Shown in pieces: positions 1-8,592 of a DNA stretch of 64,000 nucleotides (position 1 is the first letter of the stretch; each line of letters begins with the position of its first letter). The stretch lies in contig JAJRSE010000058.1 of NCBI GenBank assembly GCA_024278955.1, positions 1 to 64,000 on the forward strand, in the 5' to 3' direction. The position numbers and the translations under genes were made by a program. This DNA comes from Planctomycetota bacterium (lineage in GTDB: Bacteria > Planctomycetota > Planctomycetia > Pirellulales > Lacipirellulaceae). The notes beneath the pieces are model-generated. The model did not search any database. It saw only the letters and a program-made list of their open reading frames with translations, and was not told where the DNA came from.

Positions 1-134
1 CCACCGGTCCGCTCGAAGGGACCAACAACAAAATAAAAACCATGAAACGACAAGCCTACGGATTTCGCGATCATGAATTCTTCAAACTCAAAATCCTCGC
101 CCTCCATCAAACTAAGTACGCTTTAGTCGGATGA
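1..134 (+). mobile_element. C-terminal end of an ISL3-family transposase (cut by window edge)
   Basis: The frame opening at base 3 is open from the window edge to the TGA at 132-134 and encodes 43 residues. The text TGPLEGTNNKIKTMKR followed by AYGFRD and the ending YALVG matches the extreme C-terminus of ISL3-type DDE transposases, in which the Glu of LEG is probably the last catalytic residue. Only this end is visible, so it cannot be said whether the element is intact upstream. No terminal inverted repeat is recognisable between the stop and the next ORF, which begins inside the stop region (ATGA overlap at 131-134), so the right end of the element looks lost. Confidence 0.75.
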
Positions 135-481
135 ACCATATATTTGTCGATCGCAGCGAAGAGAACGGTGTCCGGCTTGTTGCTGCCTTGCGTGAGCTTG
201 GTTTTGCTCTGACCTTGGTACAAGCCGAGGAAATCGAACGTGGCAAGGATTTTGTTCAGCTAAAAAACGGTCCCTTCGATCTTGACTTGATCTTTGCTCC
301 CGATGGCATCGAAAAATTTGAGGAAGCTTGGCAACGACGTATCGAAGTCGAGGGGTTTAATGTTTGCCATATCGATGACATCATCGCGAGCAAAGAATCG
401 AGCGGTCGAGCTAAGGATCTCGAATCGTTGCCACGCTTAAAGTCATTCCGCAAGTACTGGCTAGAGCGGGAAGGTTCGTAG
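131..481 (+). CDS. nucleotidyltransferase-like protein, N-terminally truncated
   Basis: This 116-residue frame resembles the C-terminal two thirds of small nucleotidyltransferase-fold proteins (DUF6036/AbiEii-like). The cues are FVDRSEENGVRLVAALRELGF, then DLIF, then a tail with IDDIIASKESSGRAKDLESL, the helix that usually reads LIxxKxAxGRxKDxxDL. The expected N-terminal glycine pair and first metal-binding Asp pair are absent, because the frame begins where the ISL3 transposase ends. It is therefore probably a gene decapitated by the transposon or by a later deletion, and unlikely to be catalytic. The ATG at 131 overlaps the transposase stop and may be fortuitous. Family assignment is moderate; truncation is inferred from family architecture. 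Confidence 0.6.
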   Translation: MNHIFVDRSEENGVRLVAALRELGFALTLVQAEEIERGKDFVQLKNGPFDLDLIFAPDGIEKFEEAWQRRIEVEGFNVCHIDDIIASKESSGRAKDLESLPRLKSFRKYWLEREGS

Positions 482-547
482 CCTCTATCTGTCCTCCTCT
501 GCTGCTACAGGTGCTTCGGGGACAAACGAGGTTTTAGTTGCTTTTCA

Positions 548-3500
548 TTATTCGATCTTTTCTTTTTGTACGGCGGCTTTACGTCTCCAGTTGGCGGCTT
601 CTTTTTCGTCATCAGCTTTTTCGAGTATTTCGGCGATTGCTGTGTAGGCTTCAGCTAGGAGAGCTGGATCGAAGGGGTCTTCCGCCTCGGTCAATCGTTT
701 TCGGAACGATTCGATCTTTTCTGTCACTCCGGGCAAAGCACAGACACGCTGGCCTTCGCGTGTAGAGCAACCGAAGATAACGCCAGCAAGCTTATCCCAG
801 TCGCCTAGCATTTCGGTCCCCTTAGGCTGTACGACGAGCCGGACACTTTTTGTCTCGCCGACTACTAAGTGGATTTTGCGTCTGCGTGTCCCTAGAAGAA
901 TCGGCGATTCGTATTCATCGCTGTTGATGTAGATCCCTTCTTTTCCACCAGGAAGTTGAAGAGTAACGCGCCCAGTCACATCCGTCTTTTCAGAAAAGAG
1001 GTGTGGGAAAACCTCATCAACCGCTTTCTCGTAGCTCCGTACCTTAAGCAACCGTTCGCTCCGAACGAGAGGGCTGCAATAAACTTGCGAACCACTATTC
1101 CACCAGCCAACATTGGGGCTTGAACCTACTTCCAGACCGGAAACGGGATTGCCTACTTGATCAACAACTTCAACAACACATTTCACAAGAGGCGTCATCG
1201 AGACTACAATAGGCTCTGATCCCGTAGGCTCGAAAACTTGCGGACGAGTGAAGGGGTCGGTCTTTGGGTCACGAGGATTTTTAACGACTTTGGGTGCGGA
1301 ACCTGACGTAGCATGGAAACCATCGCACAGTGCGATAAGCTGAATCGCCTCGCCATCAGGCCAGCTTTCGATAACAAAGGTACCATCTTGCTGAACCGGT
1401 GCCCAAGTATTCCACCCTACTACGTCAGACGTCGTTGGAGGTAACGACCATACTTTAACTCGCCCATTTAGTACGGGGCGTGGCACATTGTCGCTAAACT
1501 TGCCGAGGATTGTTTGGGCCAGATGAAGCGGCGCATCAATGCGATTTGCTTCGCCCGGTTTGAGATCAACACTTAGGATGCGACTAAAGTGTGTCGCCTT
1601 TTCATCTTCCATACGAACGATACGCACTCCAGCAGGTCCAGGCTTCATCGCAGGGATTCGTAGTATCCCCTCGGCTGGCCTCCTCAGCTCCACTTCAGGT
1701 AGCCAAGAGCGCCCGTCTGACCAAGCGGCGTAGATGTTTTTGAGGTCAGCTGGTTTACCATCAATTGTTGGTACAATCTCAAGAGGTACACCTCGAATAA
1801 TTGTGATCTTGTACGGAGCCTCTTTTTTGATAATGTCATTAATGTGCAAATCGTCAATGTAGGCGTACTCTGGGTGGTCGACCCAAAGTGAGACACCCGT
1901 CGTTCGAACTTTTTCGCTCAAATAGCGATACTTGGGATACAAAACATCTGCCAAGCCATCGTCGTCTGTCATAACCGCGACGGGGCCTTTGTCACTATCC
2001 TTTTTCTTGCTCCACCAACCATGACCTTGAGAGCTACGAAGCGCCCAAGGCGTCACATTGACTCCGGAAACTGGTTTGCCTTCTTCGTCGACTACTTTTA
2101 TGGACAAGGCTAGCATTTCTTGGTTTGGCAAAAGATTGTCGATTTGCTTATCTGAAGCAGAGGTAATCGCAATAAGTGACTTGGGGATTGGGGAAGAAGA
2201 TTTGGTCGATACTTTGGGATTTGAAAGTTGCCCAGCAGGAAGTCCCCCAAACTCTGCCCATTCATACGGGCGAGTCTGCAAGGCAAACTCTTCCACTTCC
2301 GCAGGTTTCAAGTCTTTGAATGTCCACTGGGTTTGATTTTGCTCGCCGGCGGAGGTTCCTCCATGCGAAGTTGCAATGTGTTCCTTGCCTTTTTTGTCGA
2401 TCGCGATACATCGGCTGGCAACCTCGCGGTGGTTGAACGCATCGAGCGAGACGATAACGACTGCGCTTCCCGCGTTGTCTGAAAAAGCTCTTGAAAATAC
2501 GACGCTCATTCCAAGTCGGCCCTGAGCACCTGAAATCCCTTTCGCCATAGTGAGCCATTCCCCTGAGGCCACGCCTACACGTAGCGAGAAGATGCCGTCA
2601 TTCTCAGGTAAAACGAACGCGTGATGAAAATAGCCACGAGGGTTTTTCTTTCCGTCGACAATCACAGAACCTTCGCCCGTGTTGGTCGCGGGGAGGGTCT
2701 TCCACTTGATATCGCTATCTTTGTCGTGCCCTTGAACTCGAAACACGAGCTGGCCATTGGGCTGGGGGGAAATGTTGTTTGCTTCGATTGCTTTGAATGG
2801 CAATTTTTTCAAGGCACGTCCCTCGGCATCCCACCAGCGTTCGGCGTTTGTGCCATGGGTTCCGATTGCGAGCAACGAGACGGTCGCTCCGTTGTTGAGC
2901 TTCATAGCGGTCCCAAACGTCGCCTCTTCGGTACTGGGCGCCTCCGCGGTGGCAACTTTCTCTGGTTGGAGTGTCACAAGCGACAGCCCCAACGTAACCA
3001 CCGCCAAAGTGAGAACCGAAAAAAATCGCCATCGGCGTGTGCAGTTCCTGAGCACGGTCAACCGTTCATCAAGCAACACCGCTACACGCCGCTTCAATTG
3101 CGAGGCGTTTTCCCAAAGACCCACTGACGAGGCGAGCCTGGGGAGCCGGTTCCCTTGCGACATGCGAGCTAGCGCAACCAGTTGCTCGGCATACTTGCTT
3201 CGACCAGCGATCGCGGCAGCCGCAGCGTCGGCGAGGGTTTCTTGGTCGAGCCGAACTTGGCGCCGCCAAATCCAGATGAGAGGGTGTGCCCACAACACGA
3301 CGAGCAGACCTCGTAGCAAAGCCAAAAACCACAGGTCGCGGTGCTGGACGTGGGCCAGCTCGTGAGCCAAAACCGATCGCACCTTCGAGGGCTGCGAAAG
3401 ATTGGCCAACGATTGCGGCAGCAAGATCATCGGCCTGCGCACACCGAGGGCAACCGCAACCGGCAGTTCGGCGAGAACGGCAAGCTGCGGAGTTTTTTTC

Positions 3501-4012
3501 CTGCCGAGAGTTAACTCGCTAAGCATGGCCGTAAGGGTCGAAGAGGCTGGGACGGCGCGCCGGCGCAACCGCCGGGCTTGCCATGCGCCTCCGATAAGCC
3601 GTAGCAGCATAACCGTGGAGCCAAATGCAATGAGTTGTAAAGCAACTTTTCCCCAGTCGATTGGCTTCGCTGCGAGTACGGTAGTCGGTTCGGAAAATTT
3701 TTCTGGCGCAGCCGGTTCAAAATTCATCCTCACTTGCTCCGCGACACCAAAATCAAGCGGTGCCGGGCTTGGCAGCGAAACAACAGCCGTGGCTAGCGGG
3801 GCAGGGCGGTTCATATGGACCGTCGACCAATTGGGCGCCGCGCACAGAACAGCTAACACAAGCAAACCGAAAGCAGCCGACCAAGAAATCGCAATTCGCC
3901 GAGCCGGTTGCCCAATAAATTGGTTGGCAACTAGAACTGTGGTGAGAAGAATTGTTGAAAGGAGATAAAAATCGGACAGCCAAGCGGCACATTCATTCAA
4001 AAAAGTGTTCAT
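548..4012 (-). CDS. BlaR1-like M56 zinc metallopeptidase with large C-terminal sensor region
   Basis: This 1154-residue membrane protein has hydrophobic segments near residues 15-60, 125-145, 225-248 and 330-348. The M56 zinc motif HELAH lies at 217-221, with a likely third ligand Glu257 in RLDQETLAD. In BlaR1/MecR1 systems the sensor's cytoplasmic peptidase triggers loss of the BlaI repressor; blaI lies directly upstream here and overlaps this gene by 4 bp (ATGA at 4009-4012). The roughly 800 residues after the last membrane segment are not a penicillin-binding domain. They contain carboxypeptidase-regulatory-like beta modules (for example IKVVDEEGKPVSGVNV) and a charged helical tail. The ligand is unknown and beta-lactam sensing should not be assumed. 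Start chosen at the ATG coupled to blaI. Confidence 0.88.
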   Translation of the reverse strand: MNTFLNECAAWLSDFYLLSTILLTTVLVANQFIGQPARRIAISWSAAFGLLVLAVLCAAPNWSTVHMNRPAPLATAVVSLPSPAPLDFGVAEQVRMNFEPAAPEKFSEPTTVLAAKPIDWGKVALQLIAFGSTVMLLRLIGGAWQARRLRRRAVPASSTLTAMLSELTLGRKKTPQLAVLAELPVAVALGVRRPMILLPQSLANLSQPSKVRSVLAHELAHVQHRDLWFLALLRGLLVVLWAHPLIWIWRRQVRLDQETLADAAAAAIAGRSKYAEQLVALARMSQGNRLPRLASSVGLWENASQLKRRVAVLLDERLTVLRNCTRRWRFFSVLTLAVVTLGLSLVTLQPEKVATAEAPSTEEATFGTAMKLNNGATVSLLAIGTHGTNAERWWDAEGRALKKLPFKAIEANNISPQPNGQLVFRVQGHDKDSDIKWKTLPATNTGEGSVIVDGKKNPRGYFHHAFVLPENDGIFSLRVGVASGEWLTMAKGISGAQGRLGMSVVFSRAFSDNAGSAVVIVSLDAFNHREVASRCIAIDKKGKEHIATSHGGTSAGEQNQTQWTFKDLKPAEVEEFALQTRPYEWAEFGGLPAGQLSNPKVSTKSSSPIPKSLIAITSASDKQIDNLLPNQEMLALSIKVVDEEGKPVSGVNVTPWALRSSQGHGWWSKKKDSDKGPVAVMTDDDGLADVLYPKYRYLSEKVRTTGVSLWVDHPEYAYIDDLHINDIIKKEAPYKITIIRGVPLEIVPTIDGKPADLKNIYAAWSDGRSWLPEVELRRPAEGILRIPAMKPGPAGVRIVRMEDEKATHFSRILSVDLKPGEANRIDAPLHLAQTILGKFSDNVPRPVLNGRVKVWSLPPTTSDVVGWNTWAPVQQDGTFVIESWPDGEAIQLIALCDGFHATSGSAPKVVKNPRDPKTDPFTRPQVFEPTGSEPIVVSMTPLVKCVVEVVDQVGNPVSGLEVGSSPNVGWWNSGSQVYCSPLVRSERLLKVRSYEKAVDEVFPHLFSEKTDVTGRVTLQLPGGKEGIYINSDEYESPILLGTRRRKIHLVVGETKSVRLVVQPKGTEMLGDWDKLAGVIFGCSTREGQRVCALPGVTEKIESFRKRLTEAEDPFDPALLAEAYTAIAEILEKADDEKEAANWRRKAAVQKEKIE

Positions 4013-4428
4013 CGCAGATCTCCCATTTTCTTTTGGTCCGTTGGGTTGGCATTCTTCTGACGCGCTACGGCGATCATTTCTTCAAGCTGCTGTAGCTCGT
4101 CTTTGCTGACGTTGCGGGTACCCAGAGCGTGGACGAGATATTCGTCGAGGGCGCCGTCGAAAACTCGTTCCAAGAAGCCGGACGCCAATTGCCGAAGAGT
4201 GTTTTCCTTCTCGATCAGAGGCAGATAGACATACGCTTTGCCCTGACGCCGATGTGCGACTAGCCCTTTTTGTTCCATTACCTGGAGCAAGGAGAGCACC
4301 GTCGTATAAGCAAGCTGTTGGCCACCCTCGTTCATCTGGTCGCAAATGCTGCGAACGGTCGCCTCGCCATGCTCCCAAAGCACCTTGAGTGCTTCCAGCT
4401 CGCGTTCTGTTGGTTGATTGTCTGTCAT
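4009..4428 (-). CDS. blaI: BlaI/MecI/CopY-family transcriptional repressor
   Basis: A 139-residue winged-helix repressor. The N-terminus PTERELEALKVLWEHGEATVR and the recognition-helix region LAYTTVLSLLQVMEQKGL are typical of BlaI/MecI; the second half (ENTLRQLASGFLERVFDGA) is the dimerisation part. It should bind an operator in its own promoter and be inactivated by proteolysis when the downstream BlaR1-like peptidase is activated. The 4-bp overlap with that gene indicates one operon and translational coupling. The stretch just upstream holds a good promoter overlapped by inverted repeats (4450-4495), consistent with autorepression. The target set beyond this operon is unknown. Confidence 0.92.
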   Translation of the reverse strand: MTDNQPTERELEALKVLWEHGEATVRSICDQMNEGGQQLAYTTVLSLLQVMEQKGLVAHRRQGKAYVYLPLIEKENTLRQLASGFLERVFDGALDEYLVHALGTRNVSKDELQQLEEMIAVARQKNANPTDQKKMGDLR

Positions 4429-4449
4429 CGGCTCACTCCTACGGGTCGT

Positions 4450-4495
4450 CCAGTAGTAACAATCGCGATTCTACTGGTCTTCCAGTACTTGTCAA
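4450..4495 (-). promoter_or_regulatory. blaI promoter with overlapping operator-like inverted repeats
   Basis: On the minus strand a TTGACA (4495-4490) is followed after 16 bp by TAGAAT (4473-4468), a good sigma70-type promoter placed 40 bp before blaI. Two inverted repeats overlap it: TACTGG/CCAGTA (4472-4477 and 4482-4487, 4-bp gap) and CCAGTAG/CTACTGG (4450-4456 and 4471-4477). BlaI-family repressors bind TAC-rich dyads of this kind, so the arrangement predicts repression by occlusion. The motif and spacing are seen in the sequence; binding is inferred. Confidence 0.7.
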
Positions 4496-4562
4496 GCTTT
4501 TTTCCTGAAAGACTTGAAAAACCGGGGATTCCATACTTATGAGAGGTTAGAAACCAGTTTCA

Positions 4563-4627
4563 TAACCCGACGCGTAAGCGAGGGATGCTCCGTCTTGAGG
4601 CTCATCCCTCGCTTACGCGTCGGGTTA
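4563..4627. repeat. perfect 25-bp inverted repeat with 15-nt loop
   Basis: Bases 4563-4587 and 4603-4627 are exact reverse complements, each containing the core GACGCGTAAGCGAGGGATG, separated by 15 nt. The arms begin TAACCCGAC. No T-run follows, so this looks more like a REP/MITE-type palindrome than a simple terminator, although it lies between the blaI promoter and the toxin remnant and could stop transcription in either direction. Only this one copy is in the window. Confidence 0.8.
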
Positions 4628-4684
4628 CAAGGAACTCTCTTTTCGCCAGACTGAAATAATGAAACGCACTGATCAAATGGTGCC

Positions 4685-4834
4685 ATGCAGTACGATCGCA
4701 CCATCTACGATAGCCTCTATGTGGCACTTGCAGTAAAAACCAACTCAAAAATGATTACCGCGGACAAACGGTTGATCGACGCGCTAGCCGGCAGCCCGTT
4801 AGAAAAGTATGTTATGTGGCTTGGTGAGTTATAA
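4685..4834 (+). pseudogene. PIN-domain (VapC-type) toxin C-terminal remnant
   Basis: A 49-residue frame reads MQYDRTIYDSLYVALAVKT, then SKMITADKRLIDAL and the ending YVMWLGEL. This is the usual C-terminus of VapC-type PIN ribonucleases (YDSLYVALA, then TADxRL), including the conserved acidic residue of YDS and the Asp of TAD. An in-frame stop (TGA at 4670-4672) lies just upstream and no N-terminal PIN half with its first Asp is found, nor an antitoxin. It is therefore a decayed remnant, sitting between the 25-bp palindrome and metH. Confidence 0.65.
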
Positions 4835-4874
4835 GTTGTTTATGTTTAGGCGTTAGTACCCAAAAAGGTTCTCT

Positions 4875-7800
4875 ATGGCTGCCCGTGATGTGACTGATCA
4901 AATCGAAGCCCTTCTTGAAGAGCGCATCCTCATTCTCGATGGAGCTGCGGGGACTCAAATTCAAGCTCTAGGCCTCGAAGAGGCGGATGTTCGAGGCGAT
5001 CGGTTCCCCGATCACCACAAAGATCTTAAAAATTTTGGCGATTTGCTCTGCCTCACCCAACCCGACGCGATTCTCGACATCCACCGTAGCTATCTGGCTG
5101 CCGGTGCCGACATCATCGAGACCTGCACGTTTAATGCTTCGCCGGTCGGCATGGCCGACTTCGAGTTGCCCGCCGGGCTCGACCGCGAAATCAACCTTGC
5201 TGCGGTCGCCTTAGCAAAACAGGCGTGCGAAGAGTTCAACGAAAAAACTCCTGACAAGCCGCGATTTGTAGCTGCCTCGATTGGGCCCACAGCCAAACAG
5301 ATGGCCATCTCGACTAGTGTCGAAGATCCCGGCTGGCGGGCGACCACGTTCGAGGAAATGGCCGACTCCTACTATCAACAGGTTGCCGTACTCGTGGAGG
5401 CTGGCGTCGATCTTTTGCTTCCCGAAACGGTGATCGACACGCTCAACCTCAAAGCGTGCCTATTTGCTATCCAACAACTCTTCGACGAAACCGGCGCCAG
5501 AGTGCCCGTGATGATCTCGGCCACGTTCGACAAAGGCGGCGCAACGTTTGTTTCTGGCCAATCGATCGAAGCTTTTTGGAATGCGGTCTCCCATTTCCCG
5601 ATGCTTAGTGTCGGCATGAACTGTGCGCTCGGCCCCGACGTCATGCGCCCCCACCTCGAAGCACTGCAAGCAGTTGCGACTTCATGGATCAGTTGCCACC
5701 CCAATGCAGGCCTTCCGAACGAAATGGGGCAATTCGACCTCGGCCCCGAGGAGATGGCCCGTATGGTGGGCGACTACGCCGACCAGGGTTGGGTCAACAT
5801 TGTGGGCGGTTGCTGCGGGACCGGACCCGAGCATATCGCAGCGATGGCCGATCGATTGCGAAACTGCAAGCCCCACCGCCGCACCCAGGTCGAATCGCGT
5901 CTCCGACTTGGCGGTACCCAACCCTTCACGCTTCGTCCGGATAGCAATTTCCTGATGGTTGGCGAGCGAACCAACGTGACCGGCTCGCGGAAATTTGCCC
6001 GACTGATCAAAGAAGAAAATTACGAAGAAGCCATCGAGGTTGCCCGAGGGCAAGTTGTGGGCGGCGCCAACATCATCGACATCAACATGGACGAAGGTCT
6101 GCTTGATAGCGAAGCCGAGATGACCAAGTTTCTGAGGCTCATCGCAGGCGAGACCGATATTGCTGCCGTGCCGATTATGATCGACAGCAGCAAGTGGTCG
6201 GTTCTCGAAGCAGGGCTTCAGTCGATCCAAGGCAAGCCGATTGTCAATTCGATTAGTCTCAAGGATGGCGAAGAAACGTTTTTGCATCGTGCTCGGCTTT
6301 GCCGCCAGTATGGCGCAGCAGCCGTCGTGATGGGGTTTGACGAAGAAGGCCAAGCCGCGGTTGCCGACGAGAAAGTTCGCATCTGCCAACGAGCTTACAA
6401 GCTGCTCACGGAAAAGGTCGGTTTTCCGGCAAGCGATATTATCTTCGACCCCAATATCCTCACCGTTGCGACCGGCATCGAAGAACACAACAACTACTCG
6501 GTCGACTTTATCGAAGCCACGCGAAAAATCAAAGCCACCTGCCCGGGCGTGCATATCTCGGGCGGCGTCTCGAATGTTTCGTTCTCGTTTCGTGGCAACA
6601 ATGTTGTACGTGAAGCCATGCACTCGGCCTTTCTTTACCATGCGGTCCAAGCAGGGCTCGACATGGGAATCGTCAACGCGGGCCAGCTAGCCGTCTACGA
6701 TGATATCGAGCCGCAGCTCAAGGAATTGGTCGAGGACGTGCTTCTTAACCGACATCCCGATGCGACCGAGCGACTGGTCGACTTTGCCGAAACGGTCAAA
6801 GGTCCGGGCGGCAAAGCCAAGGTTGCCGACGAGTCGTGGCGAGAAGCATCGGTCGAAGAGCGGCTCAAACACGCGATCCTTAAAGGAGTGGTCAAGTATA
6901 TCGAAGAAGACACCGAAGAAGCTCGGGGAAAATACGACACCTGTCTACAGATTATCGAAGGCCCCCTGATGGATGGCATGAGCGTCGTCGGCGACCTTTT
7001 TGGAGCGGGAAAGATGTTTCTCCCCCAGGTCGTCAAGTCGGCTCGGGTGATGAAACGCTCGGTCGCCTACCTTGAACCATTTATGGAAGAAGAAAAAATC
7101 GCTGCCGGTACCCTCGGCCAGGCGCGTGCCAAGGTGCTGATGGCCACGGTCAAAGGCGATGTCCACGACATCGGAAAAAACATCGTCGGCGTCGTACTGG
7201 GATGCAACAGCTTTGAAGTTATCGACATGGGCGTGATGGTCTCATGCGAAGCGATTTTAGAAAAAGCAGAAGAAGAAAACGTCGACATAATCGGCCTCTC
7301 GGGGCTCATTACGCCGAGCCTCGACGAAATGGTTCACGTCGCACGCGAAATGAAACGCACGGGCGTTGATAAACCGCTGCTAGTCGGCGGAGCCACCACC
7401 AGCGCTAAGCACACGGCCGTAAAGATAGCCCCCAAGTACGATGGCTGCACGGTGCATGTGCTCGATGCCTCGCGATCGGTAGGCGTCGTAGAAAAACTTA
7501 TTAGCGTCAAACATCGAGCGCAATTTGAAGCGGAGAACAAAAAACGACACGAACAACTTGTTGCTTCTTACGAAAAACGTCAGTCGGTAACTTTGATTCC
7601 CTATCAGCAAGCCCGCGAAAAATGCTTTACGTGCGATTGGTCGACTGTCGACATCCCCGAACCAAAATTCATCGGCAACCATATCCTCGAAGATTTCTCG
7701 CTCGCCGAGCTACGAAAGTTTATCGACTGGTCGCCCTTCTTCCAAACTTGGGAGTTGAAGGGGAAGTATCCTGCAATTCTCAAGGATCAACAGGTGGGCG

Positions 7801-8573
7801 AAGCTGCCCAGCAGCTATTTGACGATGCCCAGGCTCTTCTAACAAAAATCGTTGAGGAAAAGCTTTTCCGAGCCCACGCAGTTTACGGATTCTGGCCTGC
7901 GGCCAGCGAGGGCGAGGACATCCTCGTTTATACCGACGAAACGCGAACCCAAGAAAAATGTCGCTTCCACGCTCTGCGTCAGCAATGGCAGCGCAAAGGC
8001 CAAGACACCTTTTATTCGCTCGCCGATTTTATTGCTCCAGTCAAAAGCGGGAGGAAAGACTATCTTGGCGCATTCGCCGTGACCGCAGGCGAGGGCTGCC
8101 AGAAGCTTGCCGAGAAGTTCGAGGCTGAACAAGACGACTACAACTCAATCCTCACCAAAGCACTTGCCGACCGCCTTGCCGAGGCCTTTGCCGAGTCGCT
8201 TCATGCACGAGTTCGCCAAGAATGGGGCTATGACCGTCAAGAAAACTTTTCAAACGAAGATCTTGTCAACGAAAAATACCGCGGCATTCGCCCGGCCCCT
8301 GGCTACCCATCTCAACCCGACCATACCGAAAAGCAAATTCTGTTCGACTTACTCGAAGCAGAAAAACACACCGGCATTCAGCTGACCGAGAGCTTTGCAA
8401 TGACCCCGGCAGCTAGCGTCTCGGGCCTTTATTTTGCCCATCCACAGGCTCGCTACTTTGCCGTCGATCGCATCACTCGCGAGCAAGTCGAAGACTACGC
8501 CCGTCGCAAGGACATGAGTTTGGTAGAGGTTGAACGCTGGTTGGGGCCGAATTTAGGTTACGAGCCGGAGTAA
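4875..8573 (+). CDS. metH: cobalamin-dependent methionine synthase
   Basis: This 1232-residue enzyme transfers the methyl group of 5-methyltetrahydrofolate to homocysteine through cob(I)alamin. All four modules are present. The homocysteine domain (about 10-340) has the zinc cysteines Cys250 (MNCALG) and Cys313-Cys314 (GGCCGTGP). The pterin domain begins around [10 protein letters not shown] at 362. The cap and B12 domain carry DVHDIGKN with His764 as the cobalt ligand. The C-terminal AdoMet-dependent reactivation domain occupies about 900-1225. Length is that of the complete enzyme (E. coli MetH, about 1227). Start is the ATG at 4875. No cobalamin riboswitch fits in the 40 bp after the toxin remnant. 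It stands alone; the next gene is convergent 20 bp away. Confidence 0.97.
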   Translation: MAARDVTDQIEALLEERILILDGAAGTQIQALGLEEADVRGDRFPDHHKDLKNFGDLLCLTQPDAILDIHRSYLAAGADIIETCTFNASPVGMADFELPAGLDREINLAAVALAKQACEEFNEKTPDKPRFVAASIGPTAKQMAISTSVEDPGWRATTFEEMADSYYQQVAVLVEAGVDLLLPETVIDTLNLKACLFAIQQLFDETGARVPVMISATFDKGGATFVSGQSIEAFWNAVSHFPMLSVGMNCALGPDVMRPHLEALQAVATSWISCHPNAGLPNEMGQFDLGPEEMARMVGDYADQGWVNIVGGCCGTGPEHIAAMADRLRNCKPHRRTQVESRLRLGGTQPFTLRPDSNFLMVGERTNVTGSRKFARLIKEENYEEAIEVARGQVVGGANIIDINMDEGLLDSEAEMTKFLRLIAGETDIAAVPIMIDSSKWSVLEAGLQSIQGKPIVNSISLKDGEETFLHRARLCRQYGAAAVVMGFDEEGQAAVADEKVRICQRAYKLLTEKVGFPASDIIFDPNILTVATGIEEHNNYSVDFIEATRKIKATCPGVHISGGVSNVSFSFRGNNVVREAMHSAFLYHAVQAGLDMGIVNAGQLAVYDDIEPQLKELVEDVLLNRHPDATERLVDFAETVKGPGGKAKVADESWREASVEERLKHAILKGVVKYIEEDTEEARGKYDTCLQIIEGPLMDGMSVVGDLFGAGKMFLPQVVKSARVMKRSVAYLEPFMEEEKIAAGTLGQARAKVLMATVKGDVHDIGKNIVGVVLGCNSFEVIDMGVMVSCEAILEKAEEENVDIIGLSGLITPSLDEMVHVAREMKRTGVDKPLLVGGATTSAKHTAVKIAPKYDGCTVHVLDASRSVGVVEKLISVKHRAQFEAENKKRHEQLVASYEKRQSVTLIPYQQAREKCFTCDWSTVDIPEPKFIGNHILEDFSLAELRKFIDWSPFFQTWELKGKYPAILKDQQVGEAAQQLFDDAQALLTKIVEEKLFRAHAVYGFWPAASEGEDILVYTDETRTQEKCRFHALRQQWQRKGQDTFYSLADFIAPVKSGRKDYLGAFAVTAGEGCQKLAEKFEAEQDDYNSILTKALADRLAEAFAESLHARVRQEWGYDRQENFSNEDLVNEKYRGIRPAPGYPSQPDHTEKQILFDLLEAEKHTGIQLTESFAMTPAASVSGLYFAHPQARYFAVDRITREQVEDYARRKDMSLVEVERWLGPNLGYEPE

Positions 8574-8592
8574 CTGGCGGGCCTGCTACAAC

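Noticed and set aside
548-4012. Beta-lactam resistance sensor
   Set aside because: The extracellular part has no penicillin-binding motifs, so only the M56 peptidase relay can be claimed.
4835-4874. Cobalamin riboswitch before metH
   Set aside because: Only 40 bp separate metH from the toxin remnant and no B12-box is visible there or in the 4630-4680 stretch.
5682-6650. 322-residue open frame antisense to metH
   Set aside because: It lies wholly opposite the pterin domain of metH, follows the third-position pattern of that gene and shows no domain.
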